From the NCBI GenBank assembly GCA_000226015.1, contig JH153107.1, positions 116,849 to 177,607 on the forward strand: a stretch of 60,759 nucleotides of DNA, given 5' to 3'. This DNA comes from Mnemiopsis leidyi (lineage: Eukaryota; Ctenophora; Tentaculata; Lobata; Bolinopsidae). The notes beneath the pieces are model-generated. The model had not been told where the DNA came from. It searched no databases and worked only from the letters and a program-made list of their open reading frames with translations. Positions 12,261-23,921 of this stretch are shown here, piece by piece; within the stretch, counting starts at the first letter, position 1; every line of letters starts with the position of its first letter. Both the position numbers and the translations under genes were made by a program.

Positions 12261-12417
12261 ATTGTGTGTACAATGTATTGTGTGTACAATGTATTATGTG
12301 TACAATGTATTGTGTGTACGATGTACCGTGTGTACAATGTATTATGTTTACAATGTATTGTGTTTACAATGTATTGCGTTTATAATGTATTGTGTTTACA
12401 ATGTATTGTGTACAACG
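12244..12417 (+). repeat. 16-bp tandem repeat (GTACAATGTATTGTGT)
   Basis: About ten imperfect copies at the start of the spacer between the two arms, directly after ABHD exon 6. The right arm keeps only about one unit. Short ORFs here are translations of the repeat and are not genes. Confidence 0.85.
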
Positions 12418-12835
12418 TGTAGTCTATAGATTATAGTCTACACTACAATTCATACTTTTTGCACTGTACATTATGTGGCTTGCGCCTTTGATTTTGATAA
12501 GATTGTGCATTATAATCAGTAAAATATCGATCATTAATGAGTTCAGTCAGTAAGTGTTGCAACAAAAAAAACAAAAAAAAAACAAAAATGATGCCCACAT
12601 CGATGATTAAGTTTGTTTGTTTTAAGTGTTCATTAAAGAAACACGATTAAAATACTACTCAAGAGTTCTGATATCTACTGACTTTATTCTATCTTTAAAG
12701 GGGATTAAAATTAAAATAGTTCAGTTCAGAAAGTAGAAACCTATTTAAAAGGTGCACCACATACAATGCAATTATTTAGTACTCCTCGTTTTTCCCCGGA
12801 AAAGAGAATATTTACCTGCATTAAGATCAGGTCAC
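12261..12835. other. Spacer between inverted arms
   Basis: It holds the 16-bp repeat, an A-rich tract near 12565-12590 and otherwise AT-rich sequence. I looked for the C-terminal exons of the ABHD-like gene and did not find them. Confidence 0.6.
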
Positions 12836-12868
12836 ACAATACATTGTACAAACTTTGTGTCAACATAC

Positions 12869-13631
12869 CCGCCTAGGGAGACAGCTACAATAATTATTGG
12901 AGCGTTAGGATATCTGTCAGTCAAGGTTCTCACAGCAAGGCTCATGTCTTCTGTATTGCTCCCAGAGTACGTCCGTGGAGTCTGTAAATGGGTCGATTTA
13001 GTTAAATAATATATTAATTAAATTAGTTATTAAGTCATAGCTAAGGAGTTTTAGCTATCATTACAATAAATTTAGCAATTAGTAATTCAAGTTTGGTTCG
13101 TTAATTATCGAAGGAATATGTATCAAGTTGTGACAGTTTTGAAGACAAACAGATTTTCCAGGAACAAAGAAGAAGTGAGACTTACTAAGAGAGTAGAATA
13201 GGCGCACCCTCTGTTGTTAAACACTAGTGTCCTGCAAAGTGTTTTAAAAAAACTTTATTTTTTCCCGTATTTTGCAAAGTATTTAGTTCAATCTCTATTT
13301 TTGTTATGTCACAGGAGTTAAGAATGAGCAGATCTTGCTATTTTTTAAGGAATTCTACGTTTTATTAACGTTACCTTAATATGATCTCACACTTTTCACT
13401 ATCGCCTAAGATAGTTACCAAAATGTTCAATTACTTAACTATCATTAATATCTACTTCACATTTAAAGATTTTCATTTCTATCTGTACAGCATGGCTTAA
13501 ACTTTCAGAGATACAGTAAACTAGATACTTAGATAGTAAACTTGCTTATACGTATTGTAGTAGGACTTACCTGCACTTGTTAGTATGTCCGTTTAACATT
13601 AGATGTCTTACGTAGTTGTTATGGGAACCAC
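12869..13631 (-). pseudogene. Inverted partial copy of ABHD-like exons 4-6
   Basis: The exon copies lie at 13571-13631, 13186-13231 and 12869-12981 on the minus strand, with donors and acceptors intact. Against the plus-strand copies, exon 4 is identical, exon 5 has one change (TTC to TTT, Phe) and exon 6 has three (ACA to ACG, TAT to TAC, ACT to ACC). All four are synonymous. The copy lacks exons 1-3 and any C-terminal exons, so it cannot encode a full enzyme by itself. Equal alternatives are a recent segmental inverted duplication, or the second haplotype of the same locus joined in inverted orientation during assembly. Confidence 0.8.
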
Positions 13632-13649
13632 CTGTAAAAGATAGGAGCT

Positions 13650-14010
13650 GTGAAGTGTGAAATTAAGTTTACTGTGATATTATGTTTGCTGTAACATAAA
13701 GTTTACTGAGACATAAAGTTTACTGTGATATTATGTTTGCTGTAACATAAAGTTTACTGTGACATAAACTTTACTGTGGCATAAAGTTTACTGTGACATA
13801 AAGTTTACTGAGACATAAAGTTTACTGAGACATAAAGTTTACTGTGACATTAAGTTTACTGTGACATAAAGTTTACTGTAACATAAAGTTTACTGTGACA
13901 TAAATTTTACTGAGACATAAAGTTTACTGTAACATAAAGTTTACTGAGACATTAAGTTTACTGTGACATAAAGTTTACTGTGACAAAAAGTTTACTGTGA
14001 AATAAATTTT
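13650..14010 (-). repeat. 17-bp tandem repeat, inverted copy
   Basis: Roughly twenty units of the reverse complement (CATAAAGTTTACTGTGA) in the right arm, corresponding to the array at 11265-11545. Confidence 0.85.
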
Positions 14011-15131
14011 ACTTTGATATATACAGTACTACTAGTGTATTTGACTGTTAGATTATTGGAGTAAGGGTACACACAATTACCTACATAACTTAGTTGCAGT
14101 GCAGTAGAACTACCTAAAACCAGTAAAATATACATGGTTACTAGGATACAAGGCTAATGATATGAAAATGTGGCACCGGGCAACCAATGCAAACTTACAA
14201 ATGACAATATTCAGTGGTAAAACGTAAGTAAAATCAGGCCATTTGTGGGAGCTACAAATTTGACTTATTAAGAAAAAGTTTATTTCTTTGTGACCCTGGT
14301 TCTTCTCTTCTTCACGCTGAAATCTTCCTGAAGCCCTGAATTATCAACATTTACCTAATTACATGGAAACTATATCATTGAGTAGGTGTATCTGTGTGGT
14401 GTATACATATACAGTACACACCTTTAAGGTACAGGTGGGTGCATTGGTGCTCCACTCCTCCAATAGCGATAAATGATAAGCTTATGGCTTATGGCGAAAA
14501 CTATTATACACAGATAGATCTTGCAACGATGGGACAAATTTAGTTCCCACAGTTACAGTATTTCTACTGTTTCTTCAAAGATGCTCGCTTCATGATATGA
14601 TTAGGGAAGATAAACAATCAGGGCGATCAATCAATTAAAGTTTATACTTTAAATTTTTGTGAATGCACACTTCAATACGAAATCTTGAGCAGAAAAAAGA
14701 GAATTCAAGAATTAATATATTTTTTCTTATAAAAGTTTGAAGCAGCAAACGACTCAGTATTTGATAGTTATTACTTAATTGACTGTTTAAAAAGGTTTAA
14801 CCGGGAAGGCGGACCAACTGATCCTAGCTCAGTATCCAGTCGCTATGACGTATAATTGCATACGTGCACCTAAGGGTTCACCTTTATTCCAAGCATGTGA
14901 CTAAGTTGAATGAACTAGAAACAGACCATGATAGAATGAATCAGTTAGCATCTCCTTTGTTTGATGTTACGAACACCCAGTCTCCAAGCTTACAGTAATA
15001 ATACAATATACGAAACAAATAAACACAGACAAACACTGGCAATAAGATCATTTTTTGAAGAAATTCGGCTAACCTCAAGCTAATTAAATACCAGTTAAAA
15101 TAATTAAGCTAATCAAATACCAGTTAAATTA

Positions 15132-16063
15132 TTAGGTTGTCCCATAATGATTGACAATACCGAACTGCAAGATTCATTTCACACACGAATCCTAAAAACA
15201 AAACATTGTTGTAATTTTTGGACCTTCGTGGACTTAAGTGCCAAATTTTGTGAGTTTTCGATCATTCTAAGTTATTCTAAATCTAAAGAACGGAAATTCA
15301 AGTTAAGTCAGAGCGTGCGCGTCATGTCGGACTAAAAATCACTCTAATACACTCTAAAAGTTAGAGAGCCCAGCTGTGCCAGCAACATCAAGTATTCATC
15401 GCTATTGATTGATATCGGTTCATTCATCGGTCTAGTAGTCACAGAAACATGCTGTTTTAACGAATATTTGGCCAAAATCTGTGTTTTTTCGGTTTTTGAA
15501 AGGTAAGATTTTGGGGCTTCTTCAGGAGATGAACGATTTCAGCATTTAAACCAGTCACCCAATCCTTATGGATGGATCAATTGTTTTAAAGAAAGTCTAA
15601 AGCAGTACCTAAACTACCAAAATAGTCATATTGTTGGTCATGGAGTCATAATCTCCGCGTCTTTTTCATTGAAATTTGAAAAATTGGCTGAAAGGACCAA
15701 ATTTCAAAGTTGCTCGGAAAAGGATGGCTGCAGCACTTCAAATTGAATAAAAATGGTAACTTATGTAGTTCATGATCCTCTTAAGACGTTTCGTGGTGGG
15801 AAAATTGTTCAGAAGCACCCTGGACGAGCTGAGAACCAAGGAAAACTTAAATTTTGAAATTGAAATTTTGACACCTGACAACTGCACTTGGGCAAGTTCA
15901 TTTGGACCTAAAATTTTATACATTCAAACTGCGATTCTGCTCTCAGGAAGGGGTGTCTCCGATCCAAAATTAACCGTTCTTTCACCTGGTACTGTCAAAA
16001 TTATCATACAACCCACCATCAAAAAGATACAGAGTCATTGTCAATCATTATGGGACAACCTAA
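15132..16063. mobile_element. Mariner-type TIR element, 932 bp, no intact transposase
   Basis: There are perfect 27-base terminal inverted repeats beginning TTAGGTTGTCCCATAATG. A TA lies on each side (15130-15131 and 16064-16065), the target duplication of Tc1/mariner elements. Internal ORFs (15147-15335 and 15772-16083) do not show the DDE/D transposase motifs I would expect, and the element is shorter than a full mariner. It is therefore a deleted or heavily decayed copy. Confidence 0.88.
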
Positions 16064-16065
16064 TA

Positions 16066-18059
16066 TTTTCGACCAGTTTTTAATCGTCTGTAAAGAATAA
16101 ACTTTTTAAACAAGTCCAAACAAGAACAGATAGTTGCATTTTACAAGGTCGGAAATTACTTGAATGGCAAGGAGTTTTATTATTGCTTAGTTAAATACGT
16201 TCCGAATAGCAGTTTATGATTTCAGATTGATCAAACCAATAAGAGCAGTAAATCTCGCTACAGATTGCAGCTGTTTCGATCAGTGTTGAAACTTTAGGAA
16301 CAACTAGAACAATACGTAAGTGTGTCTGGTCCTTGGCGGCTTGGTACAGAAAATCGCGCAATAGCAAACGGCTAAATTTTAACGGAGAGAACACGGTCTG
16401 ATATTTAACTGTCGGTCAAAACGGTTTATTCGTCAAAGCGAACGACATATAAACGAGTCACATAAAATAGCGGAAAATCAGAATAACTACGCTGGAAATA
16501 CGAGTGATTATCAAGAATTGGACCAGCTGTGGTACAAAGGGTTGATATCGAGTTGTACAGATCGCCGTGCGGTGACCTGGGCGGAAGTCCATGAACGGTC
16601 GGAACATTCAAAATCCTCACAGAAACTTAAAAACTGCCCATATACTGTACCTTTCCCTGTTCCGGATCCGCTTTTTTCGGTGTGTTCCGTCTCGGAGAGG
16701 ACCTCTGTCTTGCAGCTCCACTCTTCCGTGAACTTCTCGCTGGGAAGGTGGCCTACCTCAGACGTGGCGGTGATCATTTCGGCAACACATGCAGTACTAC
16801 ACACAGCCGGGTGTCGAATGAAGGGGCCCTGGTACAGACTCCTCTTTCTTGTTTGCCGTTCTGACTCGTAACATTGCACTGGTCACGTGGTCGACACGTG
16901 GCACTCTCATGCCCGGCACGTGGTCACCTGACCGCTGGCTGAAGCGGCAGCAGATGGTCGCCTTACCTGCCACTGCTCCTGCTCCGCCACCAAATTCTTC
17001 GTTTTTCAGATAAATGCGAGGTTTTATACCTCTGTAATCTGGAGGAACCGATACTGCTATGAAACTACAAGTTTTGAAACGTATTGAAGTTCTTGAATTT
17101 TCCTATTTGGTGGAAGCATAGAATTGTTAGGTCTAACTATGTACGCTAAACCAAAATAACTGGAACGCGGTTTCCTCGTGAAAAACACGTGGGCACAACG
17201 TGGGGAGAAGTAACGCACGTGACACGTGAAGCTATGAGAATACTAATGATCTGAAATTGTTACAAATCAATCGATCTGATGGACGCGTCGTTAATCAGAC
17301 CTAATTCTATCACTATCAGCTTTCACCAAAGGCTACCAAACTCTACGAGGTTCAAGACGTCCTCATCGAAATGGTCATTGGTCGTTACCGTTACGGTGTC
17401 GAGCAGTACAGCGTTTTATAATGACTGTGACGTCACCTTTCCAGCTGACGAAGCGGAAAGAGTCATGTCTTTAGTACTGGCCGGCAGATCAAGAGACTTG
17501 GGACTGAAGGTGATGGAGAGAGAAGGGGTGTGACGTTATTTTAGCTCAACTCTGTGTGATTAACAATTCAGTAGGTGCCATCTGCAGCAGCCTGATGTAA
17601 AAAATGAAATCTGTTCAGATTTGAGAAAACATGTGGCTGTTGAGTGCTGCCGCGATGAAGCTGCTTAAACCTGAGGAGCAAGCTAATGTGATATTTGGAA
17701 TTTGACTGTCATGCTGTGTCACATGCGAGTGGCCAGTCAAATTGGTAGAATAAACTCAAATTTACTTTGAAGATAACCTATGGCTAACTTAATTGTTCAA
17801 CCAGTATTTTATTTGTTGTCATGGCGTCAGTAAAAGGTAGAAAAAATAAAAGTTGACATTTTCATCATCTAATTCTAATAATTGGTTGGGTGTTGCACTA
17901 TTGCAATGTAAAACCACAAGCTTGACAAAAAATTCCTTCGTCTGATTTTTGAAGTCTATGTTTTCGTCATGATTTTCTTTTCATTCCATTTTTGTCGAAT
18001 CTATTTTGTCATCTTTATTCTCATCGAAGCCGTTCATGACGTCAATCTAGCCAGTACCC
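16066..18059. other. Intergenic, locally GC-rich, no convincing gene
   Basis: The stretch at 16540-17000 is richer in GC and CpG than its surroundings and carries open frames on both strands (16511-16879 minus, 16518-16871 plus) with no recognisable domain. That pattern suits a CpG-rich regulatory stretch as well as a gene. Many CACGTG-like motifs occur at 16885-17230. Confidence 0.4.
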
Positions 18060-18665
18060 ATGTTTGCGAAATTCTATAGCAATAATCACGTGGACGCCAA
18101 AACTAGAGGTAAAAGCAGAAGAGAATTTACCGAGAGAAAGCTAAAAGGAGAGAATATTGGATATTGGCAATTATTTGTCAGCTCAGAAGAATTTAGAAAG
18201 CAGCGATGTGTAGAAAGTAAGATTTCATCTGAGGGGGAGGGTCTGTCGATTAAACACAATAAATCAAGTCACCGCTACCCGTTAGTAACCGACGATAAAC
18301 TGATATTTCGAGACCTGTCGACTGTGTCGATCAGGCGATACGTCACAAAAACACAAATAGATGGTTATGAGAATAAAAAGACTACGGAATCAGATTGGAA
18401 AAATAAAAGTGTATCGATCCACCCTCAGCGGCAGAAGATTGTGATTGACATTGGTAAACAGTTACTGAATAGGGTTCGAGAGCATTTCTCTTGCGTGTAT
18501 CCACTAGTGGAGTTCTACAAAGTTTTGGAAAATCAAACGACTACCCCAACTAAATTAAGGTTAGCTGAAATACTATTAATACATAGGATAAAAATGTCAC
18601 TCAAAGACAGTGACAGTGACAGTGACAGTGACAGTGACAGTGACAGTGACAGTGACAGTGACTGA
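18060..18665 (+). CDS. Hypothetical ORF ending in Ser-Asp repeats
   Basis: A 201-codon open frame. Its first 180 residues are lysine-, arginine- and serine-rich (basic) with no family I recognise. It ends in about ten Ser-Asp pairs encoded by the GACAGT hexanucleotide repeat, and the stop (TGA) arises from a one-unit irregularity in that repeat. No splice pattern or homology supports expression. It may be chance, a decayed gene, or the 5' part of a longer reading frame cut by the repeat and the nearby assembly gap. Confidence 0.3.
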   Translation: MFAKFYSNNHVDAKTRGKSRREFTERKLKGENIGYWQLFVSSEEFRKQRCVESKISSEGEGLSIKHNKSSHRYPLVTDDKLIFRDLSTVSIRRYVTKTQIDGYENKKTTESDWKNKSVSIHPQRQKIVIDIGKQLLNRVREHFSCVYPLVEFYKVLENQTTTPTKLRLAEILLIHRIKMSLKDSDSDSDSDSDSDSDSDSD

Positions 18666-18836
18666 GTGACAGTGACAGTGACAGTGACAGTGAAAGTGAC
18701 AGTGACAGTGACAGTGACAGTGAAAGNNNNNNNNNNNACAGTGACAGTGACAGTGACAGTGACAGTGACAGTGACAGTGACAGTGACAGTGACAGTGACA
18801 GTGACAGTGACACTGTCACTGTCACTGTCACTTCGA
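18603..18836. repeat. GACAGT hexanucleotide array with inverted end and N gap
   Basis: (GACAGT)n runs from 18603 to about 18810, interrupted by 11 N at 18727-18737. It then flips to the complementary order (CACTGT)n for about three units at 18811-18832. The turn could form a hairpin and probably hampered assembly. Looser GTGAC-type repeats continue to about 19100. Confidence 0.9.
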
Positions 18837-18959
18837 CAATGACTTTGACTGTCATCGTGACAATGGCTGTGACTGCCATCGTGACAATGGCTGTGACTGC
18901 CATCGTGACAATAACTGTGACTGTCATCGTGACAATGACACTGACTGTGACCTGTGATT

Positions 18960-19906
18960 TAAATTTTAGTGATTCTAGTGACTCTAGTGACTTAAGTGAC
19001 TCTTACCGGGCGCTGCGCGGCCGCGGCTCTCTCTACGTTTCCCAAACAAAGTGACTCTGGTGACTCTGGTGACTCTGACACTGACTTTACTTCTGAATAT
19101 GACTTTGTACGCGGCAGCGCGCACCCTTTCGACATTTTATTCTTATAAAGAATTCGCTTCGAATGAAGGTTGGACGAAGTCAGACAAATATAAATCTGAC
19201 TCTTGCTAAGCCAACATAGCCCTGTACTGGCTCAGTGGCTCGCGCGTCGGTCTAATTAATTTCGCGCTAAGCTTGCACAGGGATATACGTGTTTAGTTTG
19301 TAGTTGTAGGTTGATAACCTACTGTCGCGGCCATCACGCGCTCTTACGCATTTCTGGCCTGGCGAAGAAATTCTAGACGCGCATCGCCCGTTGCGTGTTT
19401 AGCAAATCAAATGTAAGGCGCTGACTCTGACTCTAGCTCTGACTCTGACTCTATATCTTAACGTGACTGTTACTATAATTGTACTACTAAGACTGTGGCT
19501 GTGAATGTAATGACTGGCATGGGACTTCGACTGTTCCAGACAGGTCACCAGACAGGTGACCAGCTTTTATGTTTTAGCTAGCTCACCTGCACGTAACTGT
19601 GTAAGCGAGCTGGCGCGCGCGCGACCTGTCCGAATTTGGAGCCACGCGCGCACACATATGTGTTTAGCAACTTTTGAAAGTAGGCTGCAATGTGAGGAAA
19701 ACTAAAAAGTGATTTTACCCACTTGATTCACCTAACCAGGTGTTACAGCAACGTACTTTAGACTTGACCTTGCTCTAAGCAACTAGAACTGGTTAGGTGA
19801 ATACTTGACCCTCGCAGCTTAAGCCATATAAACTTTTAAAATATCATTTTGCCTAATTGCTGCTTGCCATGCCTGAAGTTTTCAGGCTTGCTGTTGCCTT
19901 TTTTAT
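18960..19906. other. Gene-poor interval with degenerate repeats
   Basis: GTGACTCT and GACTCT short repeats (19040-19080, 19425-19460), GC-rich patches (19005-19035, 19610-19660), and an inverted pair TTCACCTAACCAG at 19728-19740 with CTGGTTAGGTGAA at about 19789-19801. No coding region was seen. Confidence 0.45.
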
Positions 19907-20056
19907 GTTAAGGTCACACACCGGTAAACAATAAGATCGTAAACAATAATTTAAGGTACAGAACCGCGGAGGTTGGAGGTACCGAGTCGGTACCTCCGTG
20001 GCCGTTCTGTACGTTATTGTTTACAATCTTATTGTTTACCGGTCTACGACCTTAAC
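19907..20056. repeat. 150-bp foldback element
   Basis: It begins GTTAAGGTC and ends GACCTTAAC. Both arms carry ACCGGTAAACAATAAGAT, GTAAACAATAA and GTACAGAAC in mirror order around a GGTACCGAGTCGGTACC centre. Each arm is about 70 bases, with a few mismatches and short indels. There is no coding capacity and no clear target duplication. It is likely a foldback or MITE-type repeat, or a strongly structured transcript. Confidence 0.85.
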
Positions 20057-20376
20057 GTAGAAAGAGCCGTTCGAATTTGAGAATGGGCCGCGATGGGGCT
20101 AATCCTGCCTAGGTAAAATAATGTACCAGATTTAGATTTCGAGGAGGTTTATTTTGTCAAAATTATATCTGTTTTGGCGAAATGTTAATAGCTTTAAGCT
20201 TCAAGAGTTGGGTGTAACCGTAACAAATTAAGATATTACCAAAAAATAGAAATGATAATGTTATTCGTAAGGAAATATAACTACATTAAACACCCATTAG
20301 AGGACAATCGTCGATCACCAAACTTTTGCACATTACTTGCTGGACAAGCCCTTTATTTGCTCTAAATCGTGATGAC

Positions 20377-23300
20377 ATGTTACCTTCTACTACTACCGAA
20401 TTTTCTACTGTAAGTGTCGGTTTGTAAACACAAAAGCTGTATTACTGCTATTTTACCATTATTTTTAGTGTAAATTAGAAAGCTTGACAAATGAAACACT
20501 TGTGGAGATAAAAAATCTTTCGTTGAATCAATGAATCATACCTTGCAGGTTCTGAGATTTTACTTATAGAAGATGTTTTTCATAAACTGTAAACATTAAT
20601 TAATGTTATGAAGAAAGATATGTTAGGGATAGGGCGGGGGGTCATAAATTTTGACCTATGAGAAGCTAGTAAACATAGATTTCCGGCTTCTGTAATCGGT
20701 TCAAATCTGAGAGCCCTCGCCAATAATACCTTCTTTTTTCATCGTTGGAAAACGGTATTAAGGGAAGGGTCTCAACCCCTTTGAATTACTTGATAGCATT
20801 GCCCGATATTGATTGATCATACAGCATACTTATTTGTACTATAATTTTTTTTCAAAATATATTTTTTTCTATAAGCGTTATTTAAACAGTTTTGCCTCAA
20901 TTGACTTCACCCAGCCTGCTTGTTAATATAGAAAGATTACAAAATTTCTTCTTTTTCAGTTAACAGAGTTATCTGAATGGCTTTGTTTGACGAACTACCT
21001 GAAATTCAAGATTTCGATACCCTGTCATTTAAAAAATGTAGATCACAATTGGATTCTAATGAAGAAATTTTACCGGGAGGAAAAGTTTACTGATGTACTT
21101 ATTCTTCAATGCTCTACATCTGCCACAGAAAGCTTTCAGATCCACCTGTTTGGAAGTAAAATGGAAGAACAAGATACAATTAAGTTTATCACTGAATTTT
21201 TTTCTGTTGAATGTAAAACTGACCCCATTCATGAAGACATCTTATCAATTCTAACCAAAGACATGCACATCCTGCCGATTCACACGAAAAGATTGACCAA
21301 CATATATGTGAGTATCCCTGCTTTCATTTCTTTCTTTGCTTAAGATATCAACAATTTTATGATGAATATGTTGGACGAGTGCTGCTCAATCACTGAGACA
21401 CTGTACTATACAGGACTGTTGGTTCTTCAATCCATCTGATTTATTGATTCGTGGAATTGCCAAGTTTTCAACTCTTAAAGTGGGTTCTAAGGGGCAGCAA
21501 GAAGTAATTCCTCACATAAAGAAAAATTTCCCATCATCTAGTTTGTAATTTTCAACTTGTACTCTGCCTAATGGAGAAGTTTGCTCAACAACTAGCAGTT
21601 GTGTTAATGATTTGTGCTGTATTCTTGTTGTTGGATCAATTTTGAAGTCAGTGTGTAGCAAAAGTATGAAACCTGATTTGAATTAATTGATAGCAATTCA
21701 TTTACCCAGACATTACCCAGTCAGTATTATAAATGTGAGAGACAGCAGCAGTGGAATTCACAGAATAACAAGATTATTTGTGACGAGTAATATCCCATGC
21801 AATGGTATACTAAATCTAAGTCATAATTTGGAGGATATAGCTGCTTTTCATAGTGTTTGCTATCAAGAAATATTTGGTGATTCCAGACAAAAAACTATTA
21901 TTCTTCGATCAGAACAAGGCTAGTGTAAAACCGTTGAGCAGTCTCCTTCGGCTGTACAGTTTCCTCCAGTAATCACAGTTCACAAGGATAACTAGTTGAA
22001 CAAGCAGACTTGCGTTTAACTTAAAAATTCTATTCTTTAATTTCTTTCCAGTGATTGCTATACTCTTAGGTTATAATTTACCTAATTTCAGTGATCAGAG
22101 ATCCTATGAAAGTTTTGACTATCCCCTATCAACGAATTGTGTTCAATGTTAAAGTCGCATCACAACCAACCAATGAAATTTTCATTAATACATGCTATAA
22201 AGGATTGGGCCTTGTTTGGAGATATTATCTTTATAGCTGGGACTGTAAACATTTGCGATCAAAATTTCTGGAGATGAAATGTCAGTCAAGACTTGTGAAT
22301 CTTGTTTTCAAATCAAAACTGGGATGTCTATCAATAACGGTAATAGTTTGGACCTAGCTTTCTTAATGTGATTGTCTGAATTTTTTATGTGTTGACCTCT
22401 AAATCTCTTGTTTATAACAAATTTGGCAGACACATTGATTCATCATGCATTTTGCTTTGCAGATATATGAAAAAGATGCAGAAGAACTTTTTCCAAAAAT
22501 TCTAGCAATGAGTCATATGCTTCCTCCAGTGATAGAAGTCATAAAAATGAATTCACAAAAGGCAAAGTTTTTGTATGAAGTTAAATTAAAAAACTGGAAC
22601 TTAGCCAGAAGCAAGATAATCACATTGAACCTCTTGCAAGTATATGCAAAAAGTGTATCTATACCAAATTCATTTGGTTTTGAAATAAGAGCTGCTTATG
22701 GTATAAGCAATAGCTTGAATCATGAACAGCCTGTCTATCTTTATATTTTGTCAAACAAAGCATTGGCTGAAGTTAAAACTCTGCGGCGGATACTTAGATT
22801 TATTGGATATACAGGTAAATTTGTCCATTTCACGAAGCTAGGTTGCATTGGTGGTTTCACTGTCAGAAAAACAAAATGAATCTATTCTCAATTTTAAAGA
22901 TTCAGAAACGCTGAACCCAATTTTTCGTGTTTTATCTACAAATCTTCTTTCAGGTTATAGTCTCCCAGAAGACCTGCAATGTAATACAACAATCGTGGCT
23001 TACAGTGGAAATGTAATAAGAAAGTCCAACTGCATTTTGCACCCAAATGTTCTTGAGATTGGTAATACATCTCTAAAGCAGCTTTATGGTAAGTGCTGGT
23101 CAATGCACTGAAACTTTATCTTCATTGTATTTTGTATTTCAATGAATTCATTCATTAATAGATGATATCATTCATTGATTCTTATCATTAATTGATGATA
23201 ATGTGCTCACTGCTTTTGTACTACACTTGAATCATCCACCAAATTTTATTTGGCCGTGCAATCTTTATACAACTGTATTACCTCAGTGCTGAAGTTTGAT

Positions 23301-23921
23301 AGTTCTTCGTGGTGGATGAGGTGACATAGTAAAATGGTCTTTAATTGGACTAATTAGTCCAGTTAAAAGACCATTTAATTTTGTCAGCATTTGTCATGCA
23401 GCCAATGAACATTTGTTTAATTATCAAGCTTATTTCCCTAAATGTATTTTACTTCCATTGCAAGGCAACCTACAGCATGAAACATTGGTCCTTGAAGTGG
23501 GGAAAGAGGGAGTTTTTGAAGTGTGGATGAATCTCTGCCAAGCATTTACCAACTATGAACTTACAGAGGTTTTGAGGATGCGTTTAGGAAATGTCAGTGC
23601 AGCCCTCAGAAACGATGATTCGCGAATCGAGTAAGTAGCTTTCTTTCATTAGACTTGAGTTACTGAGCACAGACTTTACTGATGTGAAGTATGCTTCTAT
23701 TAAATTGTCGTATTCTCGGTTATATCAAGAAATTTCAATGAGTATCAGTGTTTTAACACTATTTACAATTAGAATCAATTTGATTTTTTTCCATTGTCAA
23801 CTTATTTTGTAGAGTGAATGTAAAAGAAAATGTGGATGGTGATCTAGCACGTGCTGCTGTTTGGACAGCGGCTCTTGGTATGCAGCCTAGCGACAGTTTA
23901 ACTGACATGACTATGAGCTAA
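20377..23921 (+). CDS. Unrecognised nine-exon gene, 562-residue protein
   Basis: Exons that join in phase are 20377-20409, 20960-21307, 21414-21544, 21710-21876, 22092-22339, 22463-22814, 22954-23088, 23465-23630 and 23813-23921. They total 1689 bases and end in TAA. Most donors are strong (GTAAGT, GTGAGT); the donor after 21876 (GTGATT) is weak. The first, 11-codon exon is chosen because its ATG frame meets a GTAAGT donor in the required phase, and it is the least certain part. The protein looks soluble: no signal peptide or membrane helix. It has mixed alpha/beta character, for example KFTDVLILQC, IPYQRIVFNV, GLVWRYYLYSWDC, VYLYILSNKAL, RRILRFIGYTG and the tail ARAAVWTAALGMQ. I cannot assign a family. 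Internal exons have low stop density only in the chosen frame, and introns are short (about 100-550 bases). Confidence 0.7.

Larger units (their letters stand above)
12836..15131 (-). repeat. Right arm of the large inverted duplication
   Basis: Reverse complement of 10036-12260. Homology stops within a base or two of the TA target site of the mariner-type element at 15132. The arm is slightly longer than the left one, mainly from tandem-repeat copy number. Confidence 0.92.

Noticed and set aside
12140..12422. Two overlapping 67-81-codon ORFs
   Set aside because: They are translations of the 16-bp tandem repeat joined to ABHD exon 6 in wrong frames.
16511..16879. Overlapping open frames on both strands
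   Set aside because: A GC-rich stretch lowers stop frequency in several frames at once; no motif, splice pattern or start context favours any of them.
17279..17533. 84-codon ORF and a second frame containing YEVQDVLIEMVIGRYRYG
   Set aside because: Too short, no partner exons found and no family recognised; the second frame could be a terminal exon but I cannot support it.
18601..18927. Minus-strand Leu-Ser repeat ORF
   Set aside because: Reverse reading of the hexanucleotide array through an N gap; low complexity only.
21414..22016. A long frame with in-frame TAA and TAG codons that looked like stop-codon reassignment or a pseudogene
   Set aside because: An intron 21545-21709 (GTAATT donor, TTTACCCAG acceptor) and a donor after 21876 remove all the stops and restore phase to the next exon; the other genes use the standard code.
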